NCBI RefSeq assembly: GCF_003545765.1
Contig: NZ_QXIO01000014.1
Span: 1-64,000, forward strand
Length of the DNA: 64,000 bases
From: Colwellia sp. RSH04
GTDB taxonomy: Bacteria; Pseudomonadota; Gammaproteobacteria; Enterobacterales; Alteromonadaceae
Reading direction: 5' to 3'
The notes below the pieces were generated by a model, which was given only the letters and a program-made list of their open reading frames with translations, made no database searches and was not told where the DNA came from. The position numbers were made by a program, and so were the translations under genes. Numbering within the stretch: the stretch's first letter is position 1; each line of letters opens with the position of its first letter. This document shows positions 53,824 to 64,000 of this stretch, one piece after another.

Positions 53824-55011
53824 CTATTTCGTATGTGTTAACTCTTTAAATCGAACCTCTACCCCTGGGAGAGGTTTTTTTGGTATTAACAGTGCTAAAA
53901 TCAGTGAGCAACAGGCAAATCCTGCCCCAATAAAAAATACCCAAGAAGGTTTAATAACCCAAAGCATACCTAATAGTGCAGGTATAAATACCGCGGCAAT
54001 ATGATTTATTGAGAAGCTTACACCTGCTGTTGCAGCAATATCTTCAGGAGAAGCAATTTTCTGAAAGTAGGTTTTAATAGCTATCGCTAATGCAAAAAAG
54101 AGATGATCAATAACATATAACATTGCAGCTACATTTGAATTTTCTACAAACCCATAGCTAACAAAAATTACAATAAGCCCTATATACTCAATACGTAAAG
54201 CGGCACGCTCACCTATTCTACCAATTAGCTTTCCTATTTTTGCCGCAAACAACCAGTTGAACACATAATTAATAAGGAACAAAGAACTCACTTCAGCGAC
54301 ACTGTAATTGAATTTTTCAACCATTAAAAAGCCTGCAAAAACAACAAATATTTGTCTTCTAGCACCACTGAAAAATGTTAACGCATAAAATAACCAGTAG
54401 CGTTTTTTTAGTATTATTCTTTTCTGTTGTGCTGACTTCTCAGGAAAATGCTTAAACGTCAGCGCTAATATTAAGGTAATGCATAAAGCGATGGCACCAA
54501 ACATAAAATAGGTCTGCTGATATGACCAAGCATAGTGCTCCATAACAAGCCAAATACTAGAAAATGCTAATAACGAAGCTGCTGCTTTTACTGATAGCAT
54601 TCTGCCCATGAAGTGCGCAGACTTTTCTTTATCAATCCACTGTAGAGTTAACGATTGGCTTATCGTTTCAAAATAATGAAAGCCAATTGACATTAATATG
54701 GTGGTTAAATACAAGCCGATTACTGTAGGAAAGTAACCAGTAAGTAATACACCAATACTGGTTATTGCTAAAGAGACTAATGCTAAGGATTGCTCTTTGA
54801 TGAATAGTAAAAGATATATGACGGTAAAGGCGAGAAAGCCAGGAATTTCTCGTAAACTTTGTAAAATGCCTATTTCTACACCAGTAAAATTAGCTTTTTC
54901 AATAACAAAATTATTTAAAAGTACCATCCAAACTGAAAATACCAGTGGCATAGTAAATGCCATAGCGAGTAAAAGGTGCTCAGGCTGATTATATTTTTTA
55001 AGAAGAGTCAT
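53824..55011 (-). CDS. MFS transporter
   Basis: 395 residues with about twelve hydrophobic segments in two halves of six and a charged central loop (KHFPEKSAQQKRIILKKRYW). Typical of the major facilitator superfamily in length and charge pattern. The substrate cannot be read from the sequence. Single gene, divergent from fadB. The 250 bases between them hold the PsrA-like palindrome. Confidence 0.8.
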   Translation of the reverse strand: MTLLKKYNQPEHLLLAMAFTMPLVFSVWMVLLNNFVIEKANFTGVEIGILQSLREIPGFLAFTVIYLLLFIKEQSLALVSLAITSIGVLLTGYFPTVIGLYLTTILMSIGFHYFETISQSLTLQWIDKEKSAHFMGRMLSVKAAASLLAFSSIWLVMEHYAWSYQQTYFMFGAIALCITLILALTFKHFPEKSAQQKRIILKKRYWLFYALTFFSGARRQIFVVFAGFLMVEKFNYSVAEVSSLFLINYVFNWLFAAKIGKLIGRIGERAALRIEYIGLIVIFVSYGFVENSNVAAMLYVIDHLFFALAIAIKTYFQKIASPEDIAATAGVSFSINHIAAVFIPALLGMLWVIKPSWVFFIGAGFACCSLILALLIPKKPLPGVEVRFKELTHTK

Positions 55012-55116
55012 TTAGTTAGAGAGCTAGGTATGGAGTGCTGACAGTTTACGTTAATTGAGTTGCTTATTAAATATGAGATAAATTATATTCATTATGATTC
55101 TATATCAAACAGTCAA

Positions 55117-55134
55117 TTCAAACGTTTGTTTGAA
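55117..55134. promoter_or_regulatory. PsrA-type operator upstream of fadBA
   Basis: TTCAAAC-GTTT-GTTTGAA is a 7-base perfect inverted repeat that contains the CAAAC/GTTTG halves of the PsrA motif. It lies 128 bases before the fadB ATG, where PsrA of marine gammaproteobacteria represses fatty-acid oxidation genes until acyl-CoA is present. Confidence 0.6.
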
Positions 55135-55261
55135 ATTTATTGCATTTAATTTTTTTTCAAGGCACACTCAATCGACTAAAATTATTATTATTGCTAAATA
55201 AGTACGATAATGAGTCTATATCATTATCGTTAAATACGCCCCACAGGTGAGGAGACTAGGC

Positions 55262-57442
55262 ATGATATATCAAGGCAACAGCCTTTCTGCCAAATTACTA
55301 GAAGATGGCATTGTTGAGTTTATATTCGACGCGCAAGGTTCAGTTAACAAGTTTGATCAAGCAACATTTAAAGAATTCATAGAAGTTATTCAAGCCATTA
55401 ACACATGCGATGAAGCAAAAGGTGTCATGGTAACTTCAGCCAAATCTGCATTTTTAGTAGGTGCTGATATTACGGAATTCTTGGAAACATTTAAGCAACC
55501 TGAAGAAGCCCTTATTCCTTGGGTGAAAAAAGCATCAGACGTATTCGATGCTTTTGAAGATTTGAACATGCCAACCATCGCAGCCATTAATGGTGTTGCA
55601 TTGGGTGGTGGTTGTGAAATGACTCTATCTTGTGATTTTCGTGTTGCAGATACAAAAGTAAGCATTGGTTTACCAGAAGTGAAACTTGGCTTAATGCCTG
55701 GTTTTGGCGGAACAGTGCGTTTACCTCGTCTAATTGGTGCTGATAATGCCGTAGAGTGGATGTCTACAGGTAAAGCACATAAAGCTGAACAAGCACTTGC
55801 TGTAGGTCTTTTAGACGCTGTGGTAGAGCCTGAACATTTACGCGATGCAGCAATCAGCATGCTAAAACAGGCGATTGCAGGGAAACTTGATTGGAAAGCA
55901 AAACGTCAGCCTAAATTAGAGCCGTTACAACTAAGCGCCATAGAGTCTGTGATGACCTTCAGTACTTGTGAGGGTATGATTGCGGCAAAAGCGGGCAAAC
56001 ATTACCCTGCGCCTATGACAATGGTTAAAACCATCAGAAATGCGTCAACACTTGATAGAGCGGGTGCTATGGCATGCGAAAATGCAGGCTTTGCAAAGTT
56101 AGCTAAAACTGATGCGGCTACTGCGCAAATCGGTTTGTTTATGTCTGATCAAGTGATCAAAGGCAAAGCAAAGAAAGCCAGTAAGCAAGCAGTAAAAGCA
56201 GTAAATAAAGCGGCAGTTCTTGGTGCTGGCATTATGGGCGGTGGCATTGCTTACCAATCGGCTTATAAAGGCACGCCAATTGTCATGAAAGACATTAATG
56301 ATCAAGCGTTAGATCTTGGTTTAACAACGGCTTCAGGTATTTTAACTAAGCAAGTTGAACGCGGTCGTATGAATGTGAAAAAAATGGCGAGTGTACTTAA
56401 TAATATTACACCAAGCTTGAGCTATGACAGTGTTAAAGATGTTGATGTGGTAGTCGAAGCGGTTGTAGAAAACCCTAAAGTTAAAGGTATGGTATTAGCA
56501 GAAGTTGAATCTGTCGTGAGTGAAGATGCCATTGTAACCTCTAATACGTCGACTATTTCGATAGATTTATTAGCGAAAAGCGTTAAGCGTCCAGAAAACT
56601 TCTGTGGTATGCACTTTTTTAATCCTGTACATAGAATGCCGTTAGTTGAAGTTATTCGAGGTAAAGATACCTCTGATGAAACGGTAGCGGCTGTAGTTGC
56701 ATACGCAGCGAAAATGGGTAAATCACCTATTGTTGTTAATGATTGTCCTGGTTTTTATGTTAATCGTGTTTTATTCCCGTACTTTGCTGGTTTTAGCCAA
56801 TTAGTGCTTGAAGGTGCTGATTTTGTAGCTATTGATAAAGTGATGGAGAAACAGTTCGGTTGGCCAATGGGCCCCGCGTATTTACTTGACGTAGTGGGTG
56901 TTGATACAGCTGATCATTGTACTGGTGTTATGTCTGCTGGCTTCCCTACTCGCATGAAGAAATTAGAGAACGATCCAGTGAGTACGTTATATAGCAATGA
57001 ACGCTTTGGTCAGAAAAATGGCAAAGGCTTTTATGATCACGGTAAAGACAAGCGTGGCCGTCCATCTAAAGTACCAGCAGAAACGGCTTATGAATTGTTT
57101 GCTGCACAATGTGCTGATAAAAAAGATTTCACCAGTGAAGAAATTATCGCTCGCTTAATGATTCCTATGGTTAACGAAGTGGTTCGCTGTTTGGAAGAAG
57201 GTGTTGTCGATACAGCCGCTGAAGCAGATATGGGCTTAATCTATGGTATTGGTTTCCCTCCATTTAGAGGTGGCCCAATTCGTTATCTTGAAACCTTAGG
57301 TTTAGATAACTTCATTGCCATGGCAGACAAATATGCGCATTTAGGTGAAATTTATCAAGTGACTGATGGCTTAAGAGACATGGCTAAAACGGGTAAATCT
57401 TACTTCACAACAGATGTTAAAACAGCGCCTTCAACTAAATAG
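55262..57442 (+). CDS. fadB: fatty acid oxidation complex, alpha subunit FadB
   Basis: About 726 residues. The N-terminal enoyl-CoA hydratase/isomerase part (1-~190) has [13 protein letters not shown] and [21 protein letters not shown]. The central 3-hydroxyacyl-CoA dehydrogenase part starts at the NAD loop [18 protein letters not shown] near residue 320 and has [26 protein letters not shown] and a C-terminal [16 protein letters not shown]. It carries out two steps of beta-oxidation. The length and pairing with fadA mark it as FadB rather than FadJ. Start ATG 55262 follows GGTGAGGAG. It is followed 12 bases later by fadA. Confidence 0.96.
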   Translation: MIYQGNSLSAKLLEDGIVEFIFDAQGSVNKFDQATFKEFIEVIQAINTCDEAKGVMVTSAKSAFLVGADITEFLETFKQPEEALIPWVKKASDVFDAFEDLNMPTIAAINGVALGGGCEMTLSCDFRVADTKVSIGLPEVKLGLMPGFGGTVRLPRLIGADNAVEWMSTGKAHKAEQALAVGLLDAVVEPEHLRDAAISMLKQAIAGKLDWKAKRQPKLEPLQLSAIESVMTFSTCEGMIAAKAGKHYPAPMTMVKTIRNASTLDRAGAMACENAGFAKLAKTDAATAQIGLFMSDQVIKGKAKKASKQAVKAVNKAAVLGAGIMGGGIAYQSAYKGTPIVMKDINDQALDLGLTTASGILTKQVERGRMNVKKMASVLNNITPSLSYDSVKDVDVVVEAVVENPKVKGMVLAEVESVVSEDAIVTSNTSTISIDLLAKSVKRPENFCGMHFFNPVHRMPLVEVIRGKDTSDETVAAVVAYAAKMGKSPIVVNDCPGFYVNRVLFPYFAGFSQLVLEGADFVAIDKVMEKQFGWPMGPAYLLDVVGVDTADHCTGVMSAGFPTRMKKLENDPVSTLYSNERFGQKNGKGFYDHGKDKRGRPSKVPAETAYELFAAQCADKKDFTSEEIIARLMIPMVNEVVRCLEEGVVDTAAEADMGLIYGIGFPPFRGGPIRYLETLGLDNFIAMADKYAHLGEIYQVTDGLRDMAKTGKSYFTTDVKTAPSTK

Positions 57443-58621
<1,179 letters not shown>

Positions 58622-58670
58622 TTTTACCGTTCACGTGATCTAGTTACGGTAGCTATATTGCAAAAACATA

Positions 58671-58702
58671 AAAAAACCCAGCAACCTTGCTGGGTTTTTT
58701 GT
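58671..58702. terminator. bidirectional terminator after fadA
   Basis: AAAAAACCCAGCAA-CC-TTGCTGGGTTTTTT: a 14-base stem with A and T ends, serving fadA and the convergent minus-strand genes. Confidence 0.93.
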
Positions 58703-58722
58703 ATCAAAACCAATACAAAAAA

Positions 58723-58839
58723 TTAATTTTCTTTAATCGTCCACTTAAGCATATCTTTAAAGCTTGGTTCTTTACCGTACATGGTCATACCCATTTTAAA
58801 TAGTCGTGCGGCTGCCGTTCTTACCCATAATGTCGACAT
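58723..58839 (-). CDS. 38-residue small protein or gene relic
   Basis: A short minus-strand frame: MSTLWVRTAAARLFKMGMTM and then YGKEPSFKDMLKWTIKEN. It is amphipathic and basic, looks protein-like, and ends about 20 bases before a terminator reading in its direction. Only a weak ribosome site (TTGAG) precedes the ATG. It may be a real small protein or the tail of a lost oxidoreductase-like gene. No family is recognised. Confidence 0.35.
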   Translation of the reverse strand: MSTLWVRTAAARLFKMGMTMYGKEPSFKDMLKWTIKEN

Positions 58840-58878
58840 CTCAATATTTCACTATAAATGATTGCTGTAGATTTTTTA

Positions 58879-60366
58879 CTATTGGTAAACGGCAATTAAA
58901 CGCGTTAGCTCATTTTTATTGCTGGTACTTGGTTGGGCATAAAAACCTTCCCCATCAATCCAGCGAGCAAAACGTTTTTCCATAATCGCTAAATGCTCTT
59001 TTACTACATCGTCTGACTTTTCTGAGCCAGAATAAATAAAACGAATAATGCCGTTAAAGTTAGGGTTCGCTTCACGGCCGACAAACGTTCGTGAAACAGC
59101 CGCATGGCTGTGCCATTGCGCATAATCGCGGGTGTAAATTTCGCCAAAACGTAAAGCGTCATCTAAGCTGGCACAATTGAGCGTTATCTGTAATTCAAGC
59201 TCGTCGCTATTATCACTTGTAGGCACTAGGGTAATGGTATGATCAGGCTCAGGCTCTAGAGATATTTCATCGGTTAAGTTGTTCGGATCAAGCTCAAGTA
59301 AGGCTGAACGAGCAACATATTGTAAACGATTAACTACCGAAAAATAATGCTTGCCTGATAGTTTATCAGTAACAGAGCAGCCTCTGATATTATAACCTTC
59401 AGGAATAGCTATTTTTTTAACCTGTTGGTAAGTACTGGCATTATAAATAAACAAGCTGTTTTCTGCAGCGTTAGTGTAATAAATATATTGTTCATCTACA
59501 TGCAAATTAACGGCTAACACGCGATATATCGGTGTTGACGTCCCTGTTTCTATGGTATGCACTAACTTACCCGTTTGTGAGTCAACTATGAGCACTTGCG
59601 CTAATGAGGCAATAAATAATTGCCCATCTATCTGTTTAATTTCATCAACGGCATCAGCAATATCTAAGCGCCAAGCGACACTGCCGTCTATATCATTAAA
59701 ACCGATAAGCTCACCGCCACTAAAACTTTTTTCCTGATTACCATTAACTACCTGCATACTTTCTTCTGCAGGGCCAATAAAGGTGATAAATAGTCCGTCA
59801 TCAATAAAGGCATATTTTAGCCTTAAAGTGCGAGCAGATGAGTCTATATTGTATTGCCAAATAGTACCTAAGTTAAAGTCTCGCTTTAATAAGCTCCTGT
59901 CTCTGTCTTCCATTGAATAAATGGCATTATTTAAAATTGCGTTTCGTGTTGAATACGAGGGCATGCTTTGACTCTGCTTTGTTACTAAATCAAATAATAC
60001 CAAGCTTTTATCAAAATCATCAGGGTAATCATTTAGTGAGACAGTAACTTTGTTAGTAATAATTTCACTAGGAAATATATACTCTTCTGTAATAGTGTTA
60101 AGAAAAAATGACGGTAAATCGGGTTGCTTACCTGCTTCATTAAGTAGTTTTTTTGTTTTTTTCCCAGTTAACTTATCCACCCGTCGATAGACCTGTTCAT
60201 CAATGAGATAAAATTGCCCGTATTTAAAGTCATCATTGTAACTTTGATAAGTAAACTGACCATTTTCAAAATAGCCATTGTTAGCATAAAGTCGCGCTTG
60301 TTGCTGAGCATCAGGCTTTGGGTGAGCATACACTGCAAGGCTGTCGACACATTTAAAGATTTTCAT
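58879..60366 (-). CDS. unknown protein with beta-propeller-like repeats
   Basis: 495 residues, with no signal or membrane segment. The middle (about 160-400) has repeated strands of the kind IDGQLFIASLAQVLIVDSQTGKLVHTIETG and EQYIYYTNAAENSLFIYNASTY, as in beta-propeller or PQQ/WD-like folds. The N-terminus (KIFKCVDSLAVYAHPKPDAQQQARLY) and the C-terminal ~100 residues are not repetitive. I cannot name a family. It lies alone between two terminators. Confidence 0.6.
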   Translation of the reverse strand: MKIFKCVDSLAVYAHPKPDAQQQARLYANNGYFENGQFTYQSYNDDFKYGQFYLIDEQVYRRVDKLTGKKTKKLLNEAGKQPDLPSFFLNTITEEYIFPSEIITNKVTVSLNDYPDDFDKSLVLFDLVTKQSQSMPSYSTRNAILNNAIYSMEDRDRSLLKRDFNLGTIWQYNIDSSARTLRLKYAFIDDGLFITFIGPAEESMQVVNGNQEKSFSGGELIGFNDIDGSVAWRLDIADAVDEIKQIDGQLFIASLAQVLIVDSQTGKLVHTIETGTSTPIYRVLAVNLHVDEQYIYYTNAAENSLFIYNASTYQQVKKIAIPEGYNIRGCSVTDKLSGKHYFSVVNRLQYVARSALLELDPNNLTDEISLEPEPDHTITLVPTSDNSDELELQITLNCASLDDALRFGEIYTRDYAQWHSHAAVSRTFVGREANPNFNGIIRFIYSGSEKSDDVVKEHLAIMEKRFARWIDGEGFYAQPSTSNKNELTRLIAVYQ

Positions 60367-60435
60367 GGTATACCTTAATTCGTTTTTTTAATGGTACTGT
60401 TATAGAGGGGAAATCTAAAAGTGAAAATAATACGT

Positions 60436-60465
60436 AAAGCCGAACAATTAAAATTGTTCGGCTTT
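60436..60465. terminator. terminator between ppaC and the propeller-like gene
   Basis: AAAGCCGAACAA-TTAAAA-TTGTTCGGCTTT is a perfect 12-base stem. It lies downstream of ppaC on the minus strand. The T tail is weak. Confidence 0.7.
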
Positions 60466-60519
60466 AGGACACAGCGCTCGGTTTTTGATGATAATGCTAC
60501 ATAGACCTAAAATAAGTTA

Positions 60520-61440
60520 CTATGAGAAAGATTCTTGTAATGGTGGAACCACTTGTTTTTTACGGCTAAGTACACCGTCTAACCATACTTTGCCATCAAC
60601 AGTCGCTTTACCATAAGCTTTTTCTGTTAAGTCAGCATTATCGCTTACCACTAACATTTCTGAACCTTCTTTCATAATGTCAGTTAATAGCAGTAGTACG
60701 CTATGACGGTTGCCTTCTGCTTTTAATTTGGCAATATCCGCTTCAAGATCTGCTTTAATATCGTCAAAAATTGCTAAATCAATGACTTCTAACTGACCAA
60801 TACCAACTAAGTTGCCGTTCATGTCAAAATCTTTAAAGTCGCGTAACACTAAATCACGTGCTGGCGTACCTTCAACGGCTGATTTTACTTTGAACATTTC
60901 CATGCCAAGGGCTTCTGCGTCATCAATGCCAGCTATTTCTGCTAAGGCTTCAACGCATTTTATATCAGCCGTAGTACAAGTTGGTGATTTAAAGATTACT
61001 GTATCGCTTAAAATGGCACACATCATAGCGCCTGCAATGTTCTTTGGAATTTCGACATTGTGAAAATCGTACATCATCTTAATGATAGTATTAGTACAAC
61101 CTACAGGGCGAATCCAGCATTCAAGCGGCGTAGAGGTGGTTAAATCACCTAATTTGTGGTGATCAATAATGCCTAAAATAGTGGCTTCATCAATATCGTC
61201 AGGTGCTTGAGTACGCTCTGAATGATCAACAACGTATAAGCTTTCACCCGCGTAGCTCATTTTAAGCTCTGGTTGCTCAAAACCAAATTTATCTAAAATG
61301 AATAAGGTTTCTGGTGATAATTCGCCTAAGCGAGCGGGAACAGTCTCTTCACCTAAGGTCGTTTTTAAGTAAGACAGCGCAATCGCTGAACAAATTGAAT
61401 CTGAATCTGGGATCTTGTGACCCACAACATAATGCGGCAT
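60520..61440 (-). CDS. ppaC: manganese-dependent inorganic pyrophosphatase (family II)
   Basis: 306 residues of the DHH family. VVGHKIPDSDSICSAIALSYL, then VVDHSERTQAP, the DHH motif IIDHHKLGD near residue 96-104, and the C-terminal DHHA2 domain with SRKKQVVPPL, the K/R pair that binds pyrophosphate. It hydrolyses pyrophosphate in the cytoplasm using Mn2+ or Co2+. Family II enzymes are common in Vibrio, Shewanella and Colwellia relatives. Confidence 0.95.
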   Translation of the reverse strand: MPHYVVGHKIPDSDSICSAIALSYLKTTLGEETVPARLGELSPETLFILDKFGFEQPELKMSYAGESLYVVDHSERTQAPDDIDEATILGIIDHHKLGDLTTSTPLECWIRPVGCTNTIIKMMYDFHNVEIPKNIAGAMMCAILSDTVIFKSPTCTTADIKCVEALAEIAGIDDAEALGMEMFKVKSAVEGTPARDLVLRDFKDFDMNGNLVGIGQLEVIDLAIFDDIKADLEADIAKLKAEGNRHSVLLLLTDIMKEGSEMLVVSDNADLTEKAYGKATVDGKVWLDGVLSRKKQVVPPLQESFS

Positions 61441-61666
61441 AAAAAAGCTCTCCTAAAATTTGAGCAGTATTTTATCAAACCCGAACTGGTTTGGGTATAG
61501 GAGATAATTCGTGTTAGAAACTATTAAGAATTCTAATAGATGAAATTATTCTATTGAAGGTTATGTTGAATTAATAGATATAAAGCAGCTAGCGATTAAC
61601 TAGCTGTTTTATAGTCAGATAAAAAGGACATAACTTCAATATTGAAATTATGTCTTCTCGCTTAGC

Positions 61667-64000
61667 TTATTTTTTACCCGCCTTTATTGCTCGCTTGAAC
61701 TTTTTACGTAAGCTGAAAATCATAACGCTTAGTAAGCTAATCCAGGAAGTACCGCCACCAGAAGATCTATCTTGTTTTGGTTCAGGCTCTGGGGCTGCTG
61801 TAACAGTTACATCAAAAGCAACACTAGACTCTCCGCCGAAGACGTCTTGAATAGTATACTCAAGGCTATCTATACCGCTGAAGTCTGCGTTAGCAGTATA
61901 AGTCAAGGTATTATCACTGTTGATAGATACAGTGCCTTGAGTTGCTATGGCTGAGATTACTGTTAATTGATCACTTTCTAGGTCAGTATCATTGCTTAAT
62001 ACATCTATGATGACTGATTCTCCGGCAACAACTGTAGCGCTATCTGCGATAGCAACTGGTGCCTGATTCTCAAGTACTGTGACCGTTAATATTGCTGATG
62101 CAGAGCCACCTTGACTATCACTTACCCCATAAATAACTTTATCTTCGCCATAGAAATTGAGTTGTGCTTGATAGTGAATCTGATTGTTTTCAATGGTCAC
62201 AGTACCAAACATTGCATTAACTGAGTTTAGTTCAAGTGTATCTCCGTCAGAATCACTGTCATTAGCGAGTACGTCTATAGTTAATGAGGCATTAACTTTA
62301 ACTCTCGCGTTATCAGCAACAGCAATAGGCTGTTGATTATTATTATTCGAAACAGCAACACCGCCTGGATCGACTATTGTATTGTTTGCAATGCTGTCGG
62401 CATCATTAGGACCGCCATCAGTTATTTGCAATTGCACACACCAATGTCCTTCAGTTAATCCAGGTTGCCATTTCTCATCCCCTGGAGCCGGACAGTAACC
62501 AAATTCTCCTTCAGAAGACCATAATAGGTTAGTGCTATTTTCCTCAAAATTAACCCATTCGCCATTAGCTTGTTGCTTACGATAAATAGCATGAGCTGGA
62601 ATAGGCTTCACTTGCGGTAGTACTATCCTATAGGCTTGTCCTTCTTCCGGTAAATCATAAGCGATAAAGTCAAAAATTCCGCCAACGTTAGTGGCTTCGG
62701 AATCAGTGTTATTAACGACATTATGATTAGTGCTAATATTGGTATCGTCAGTGTTATTTGCCATTGACGTTTCAACATCAGAAATTAGTACGCCACCTGA
62801 GTCCCCGCCTAGAGCCCTGTCACCTAAACGTAGACAAACACCAGGGTCACCCTCAATTAGGAAGCTATTTGTTTCTTCGACAAGCTCTGGAATGACATTA
62901 CATTCTGCTATGTTGTCGAGGTAATCAGGAATGCCGTCGTTATCTAGGTCACTTAGCCCTTCGATATTATCTGGGATGCCATCTTTATCGCTGTCATCAT
63001 CTGTCAAAATAGCTTTGTTTTGTTCTACTTTAATTGTAACTTCCTTATGAGCGCTTAACTCAGGAGCATCAATATCAGTAATATCTAAACGAATGTGATA
63101 AACGCCAGAAGTTAGTTCACTAGGTTCAAAACTGAAGGTATTCATGTCGCTATCAAGATCTGTTAAAACATCTTGCTTACTAGACCACTCATAGCTGTAA
63201 TCATTATCAACAATTGGATGTTTTATCGTTGGACTAACAACGACGAAGCCATCTTCAGCATTTACTATCAAACGTTTTTCATCAGCTTGTTCAACATTCA
63301 ATGTAAGTTTAGGTTTAATGTTATTTTCGCTGATAGAGATAACTTGAGCCTTTTTGTGACCTAAATTAAGGCTACTATCTAAAGTAATGATAATAGTTTC
63401 ATTTTCGTCATTCACCTGATCAGTAAAAATATTAAAGTCGATGACTGAGCCTGTACCTGATTCAATAGTTATTTCGCCATTAATCAGGTCGTGATCTGAG
63501 CCCTCTTCAGCGGTACCGCTGACCGTATAAGGAATTGATAATGGATAAGATGGCGAAAGGCCATTCAAATGTACTCTGGCGCTAGCAGAGTACCCTTCTA
63601 GGGCTGTTTGATCTTTTTCTATTGATATAAGTGGCTTAACTTTTATTATCTGGCTGACTATTGCAGTGTTTCCTTCACTGTCTTCTGCACGCCAAAATAT
63701 TTTGTTTATTCCAGGTTTAAATAAAGTATTGCCATCTATTGAAACAGGGATTTTTTCTCCATTTTTATCAACGGCCATTGGAATATCCAAATCAACTTTG
63801 GTAAATAATCCTTGAGCATCAATTTCTAAATCTGTTGGTGGCGTTATTATAGGCAGGTTGGAATCATCTACATTGATGTTGATGAATACTGAAGCTGAGC
63901 TTTGTCTGCCTTGTTCATCGCTAATGTGGTAAGTAATTTTTGCTTGGCCAATAAAACCAACTATAGGAGTGTAAGCAATATTACTTTCATTTACCGCTAC
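61667..64000 (-). CDS. large surface protein with Ig/cadherin-like repeats and GlyGly-CTERM-like tail (partial)
   Basis: The frame is open to the window edge; 777 codons plus the stop are visible and the start lies outside. Parts in order: an Ig-like repeat (AKITYHISDEQGRQSSASV), a HYR-like repeat, a Calx-beta-like segment (GTAEEGSDHDLINGEITIESG), a thrombospondin-3-like calcium stretch (DDDSDKDGIPDNIEGLSD), a region with VCLRLGDRALGGDSGG, and two cadherin/Big-9-like repeats (NQQPIAVADNARV and VIDVLSNDTDLESDQL). The C-terminus has SSGGGTSWISLLSVMIF then a basic SLRKKFKR. This glycine-hydrophobic-basic order is that of GlyGly-CTERM sorting tails cut by rhombosortase. Probably a cell-surface adhesin or secreted enzyme. 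Confidence 0.75.
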   Translation of the reverse strand, partial: VAVNESNIAYTPIVGFIGQAKITYHISDEQGRQSSASVFININVDDSNLPIITPPTDLEIDAQGLFTKVDLDIPMAVDKNGEKIPVSIDGNTLFKPGINKIFWRAEDSEGNTAIVSQIIKVKPLISIEKDQTALEGYSASARVHLNGLSPSYPLSIPYTVSGTAEEGSDHDLINGEITIESGTGSVIDFNIFTDQVNDENETIIITLDSSLNLGHKKAQVISISENNIKPKLTLNVEQADEKRLIVNAEDGFVVVSPTIKHPIVDNDYSYEWSSKQDVLTDLDSDMNTFSFEPSELTSGVYHIRLDITDIDAPELSAHKEVTIKVEQNKAILTDDDSDKDGIPDNIEGLSDLDNDGIPDYLDNIAECNVIPELVEETNSFLIEGDPGVCLRLGDRALGGDSGGVLISDVETSMANNTDDTNISTNHNVVNNTDSEATNVGGIFDFIAYDLPEEGQAYRIVLPQVKPIPAHAIYRKQQANGEWVNFEENSTNLLWSSEGEFGYCPAPGDEKWQPGLTEGHWCVQLQITDGGPNDADSIANNTIVDPGGVAVSNNNNQQPIAVADNARVKVNASLTIDVLANDSDSDGDTLELNSVNAMFGTVTIENNQIHYQAQLNFYGEDKVIYGVSDSQGGSASAILTVTVLENQAPVAIADSATVVAGESVIIDVLSNDTDLESDQLTVISAIATQGTVSINSDNTLTYTANADFSGIDSLEYTIQDVFGGESSVAFDVTVTAAPEPEPKQDRSSGGGTSWISLLSVMIFSLRKKFKRAIKAGKK

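Overview
The window is AT-rich chromosomal DNA of a marine gammaproteobacterium, most likely Alteromonadales of the Colwellia/Thalassotalea type. That assignment is inferred from gene families and order (EF-Tu end, epmA, ntrC-ntrB-glnA, mpl-def-ubiX, cheX, zur, nagX, dusA, psp genes, cysJIH, fadBA, Mn-dependent pyrophosphatase). It was not tested by a database search. I saw no rRNA, tRNA, CRISPR array, integrase or phage genes.

Layout. Positions 1-2.6 kb hold the end of tuf, epmA and a DUF3592-like membrane protein. Positions about 2.75-22.4 kb are an accessory island. Its centre is a secreted 2105-residue protein (11082-17399) with a C-terminal PD-(D/E)XK-like module. It sits behind a small exported protein and a divergent signal peptidase I, and is followed 12 bases later by a putative immunity gene. 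Around this are an orphan copy of the toxin tail with its own immunity gene (7627-9122), two more members of the putative immunity family (3872-4867 and 5478-6335), two chimeric exported 313-residue proteins attached to the tail of a second toxin-like ORF, two complete and several broken copies of a RAYT-type (Y1/HUH) transposase element, dense arrays of its end sequences, and a ParDE module.

Positions 22.5-64 kb are core genome: a MerC-family protein behind a Zur-like box; nitrogen control (ntrC, ntrB, glnA with a sigma-54 promoter and two NtrC sites); two DUF481 porin-like paralogues; mpl-def-ubiX; cheX; zur; nagX behind a NagR-like palindrome; dusA; a phage-shock region with two sigma-54 promoters; copper and envelope proteins; cysJIH; a c-di-GMP phosphodiesterase; an MFS transporter; fadBA behind a PsrA-like palindrome; ppaC; and the end of a large surface protein with a GlyGly-CTERM-like tail.

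How the parts fit. The best candidate for something undescribed is the island. The RAYT element here has 18-base terminal inverted repeats, and its right end abuts the truncated 5' side of a toxin-tail ORF in both complete copies. This suggests, but does not prove, that the element family provides recombination points for moving or swapping toxin and immunity modules.
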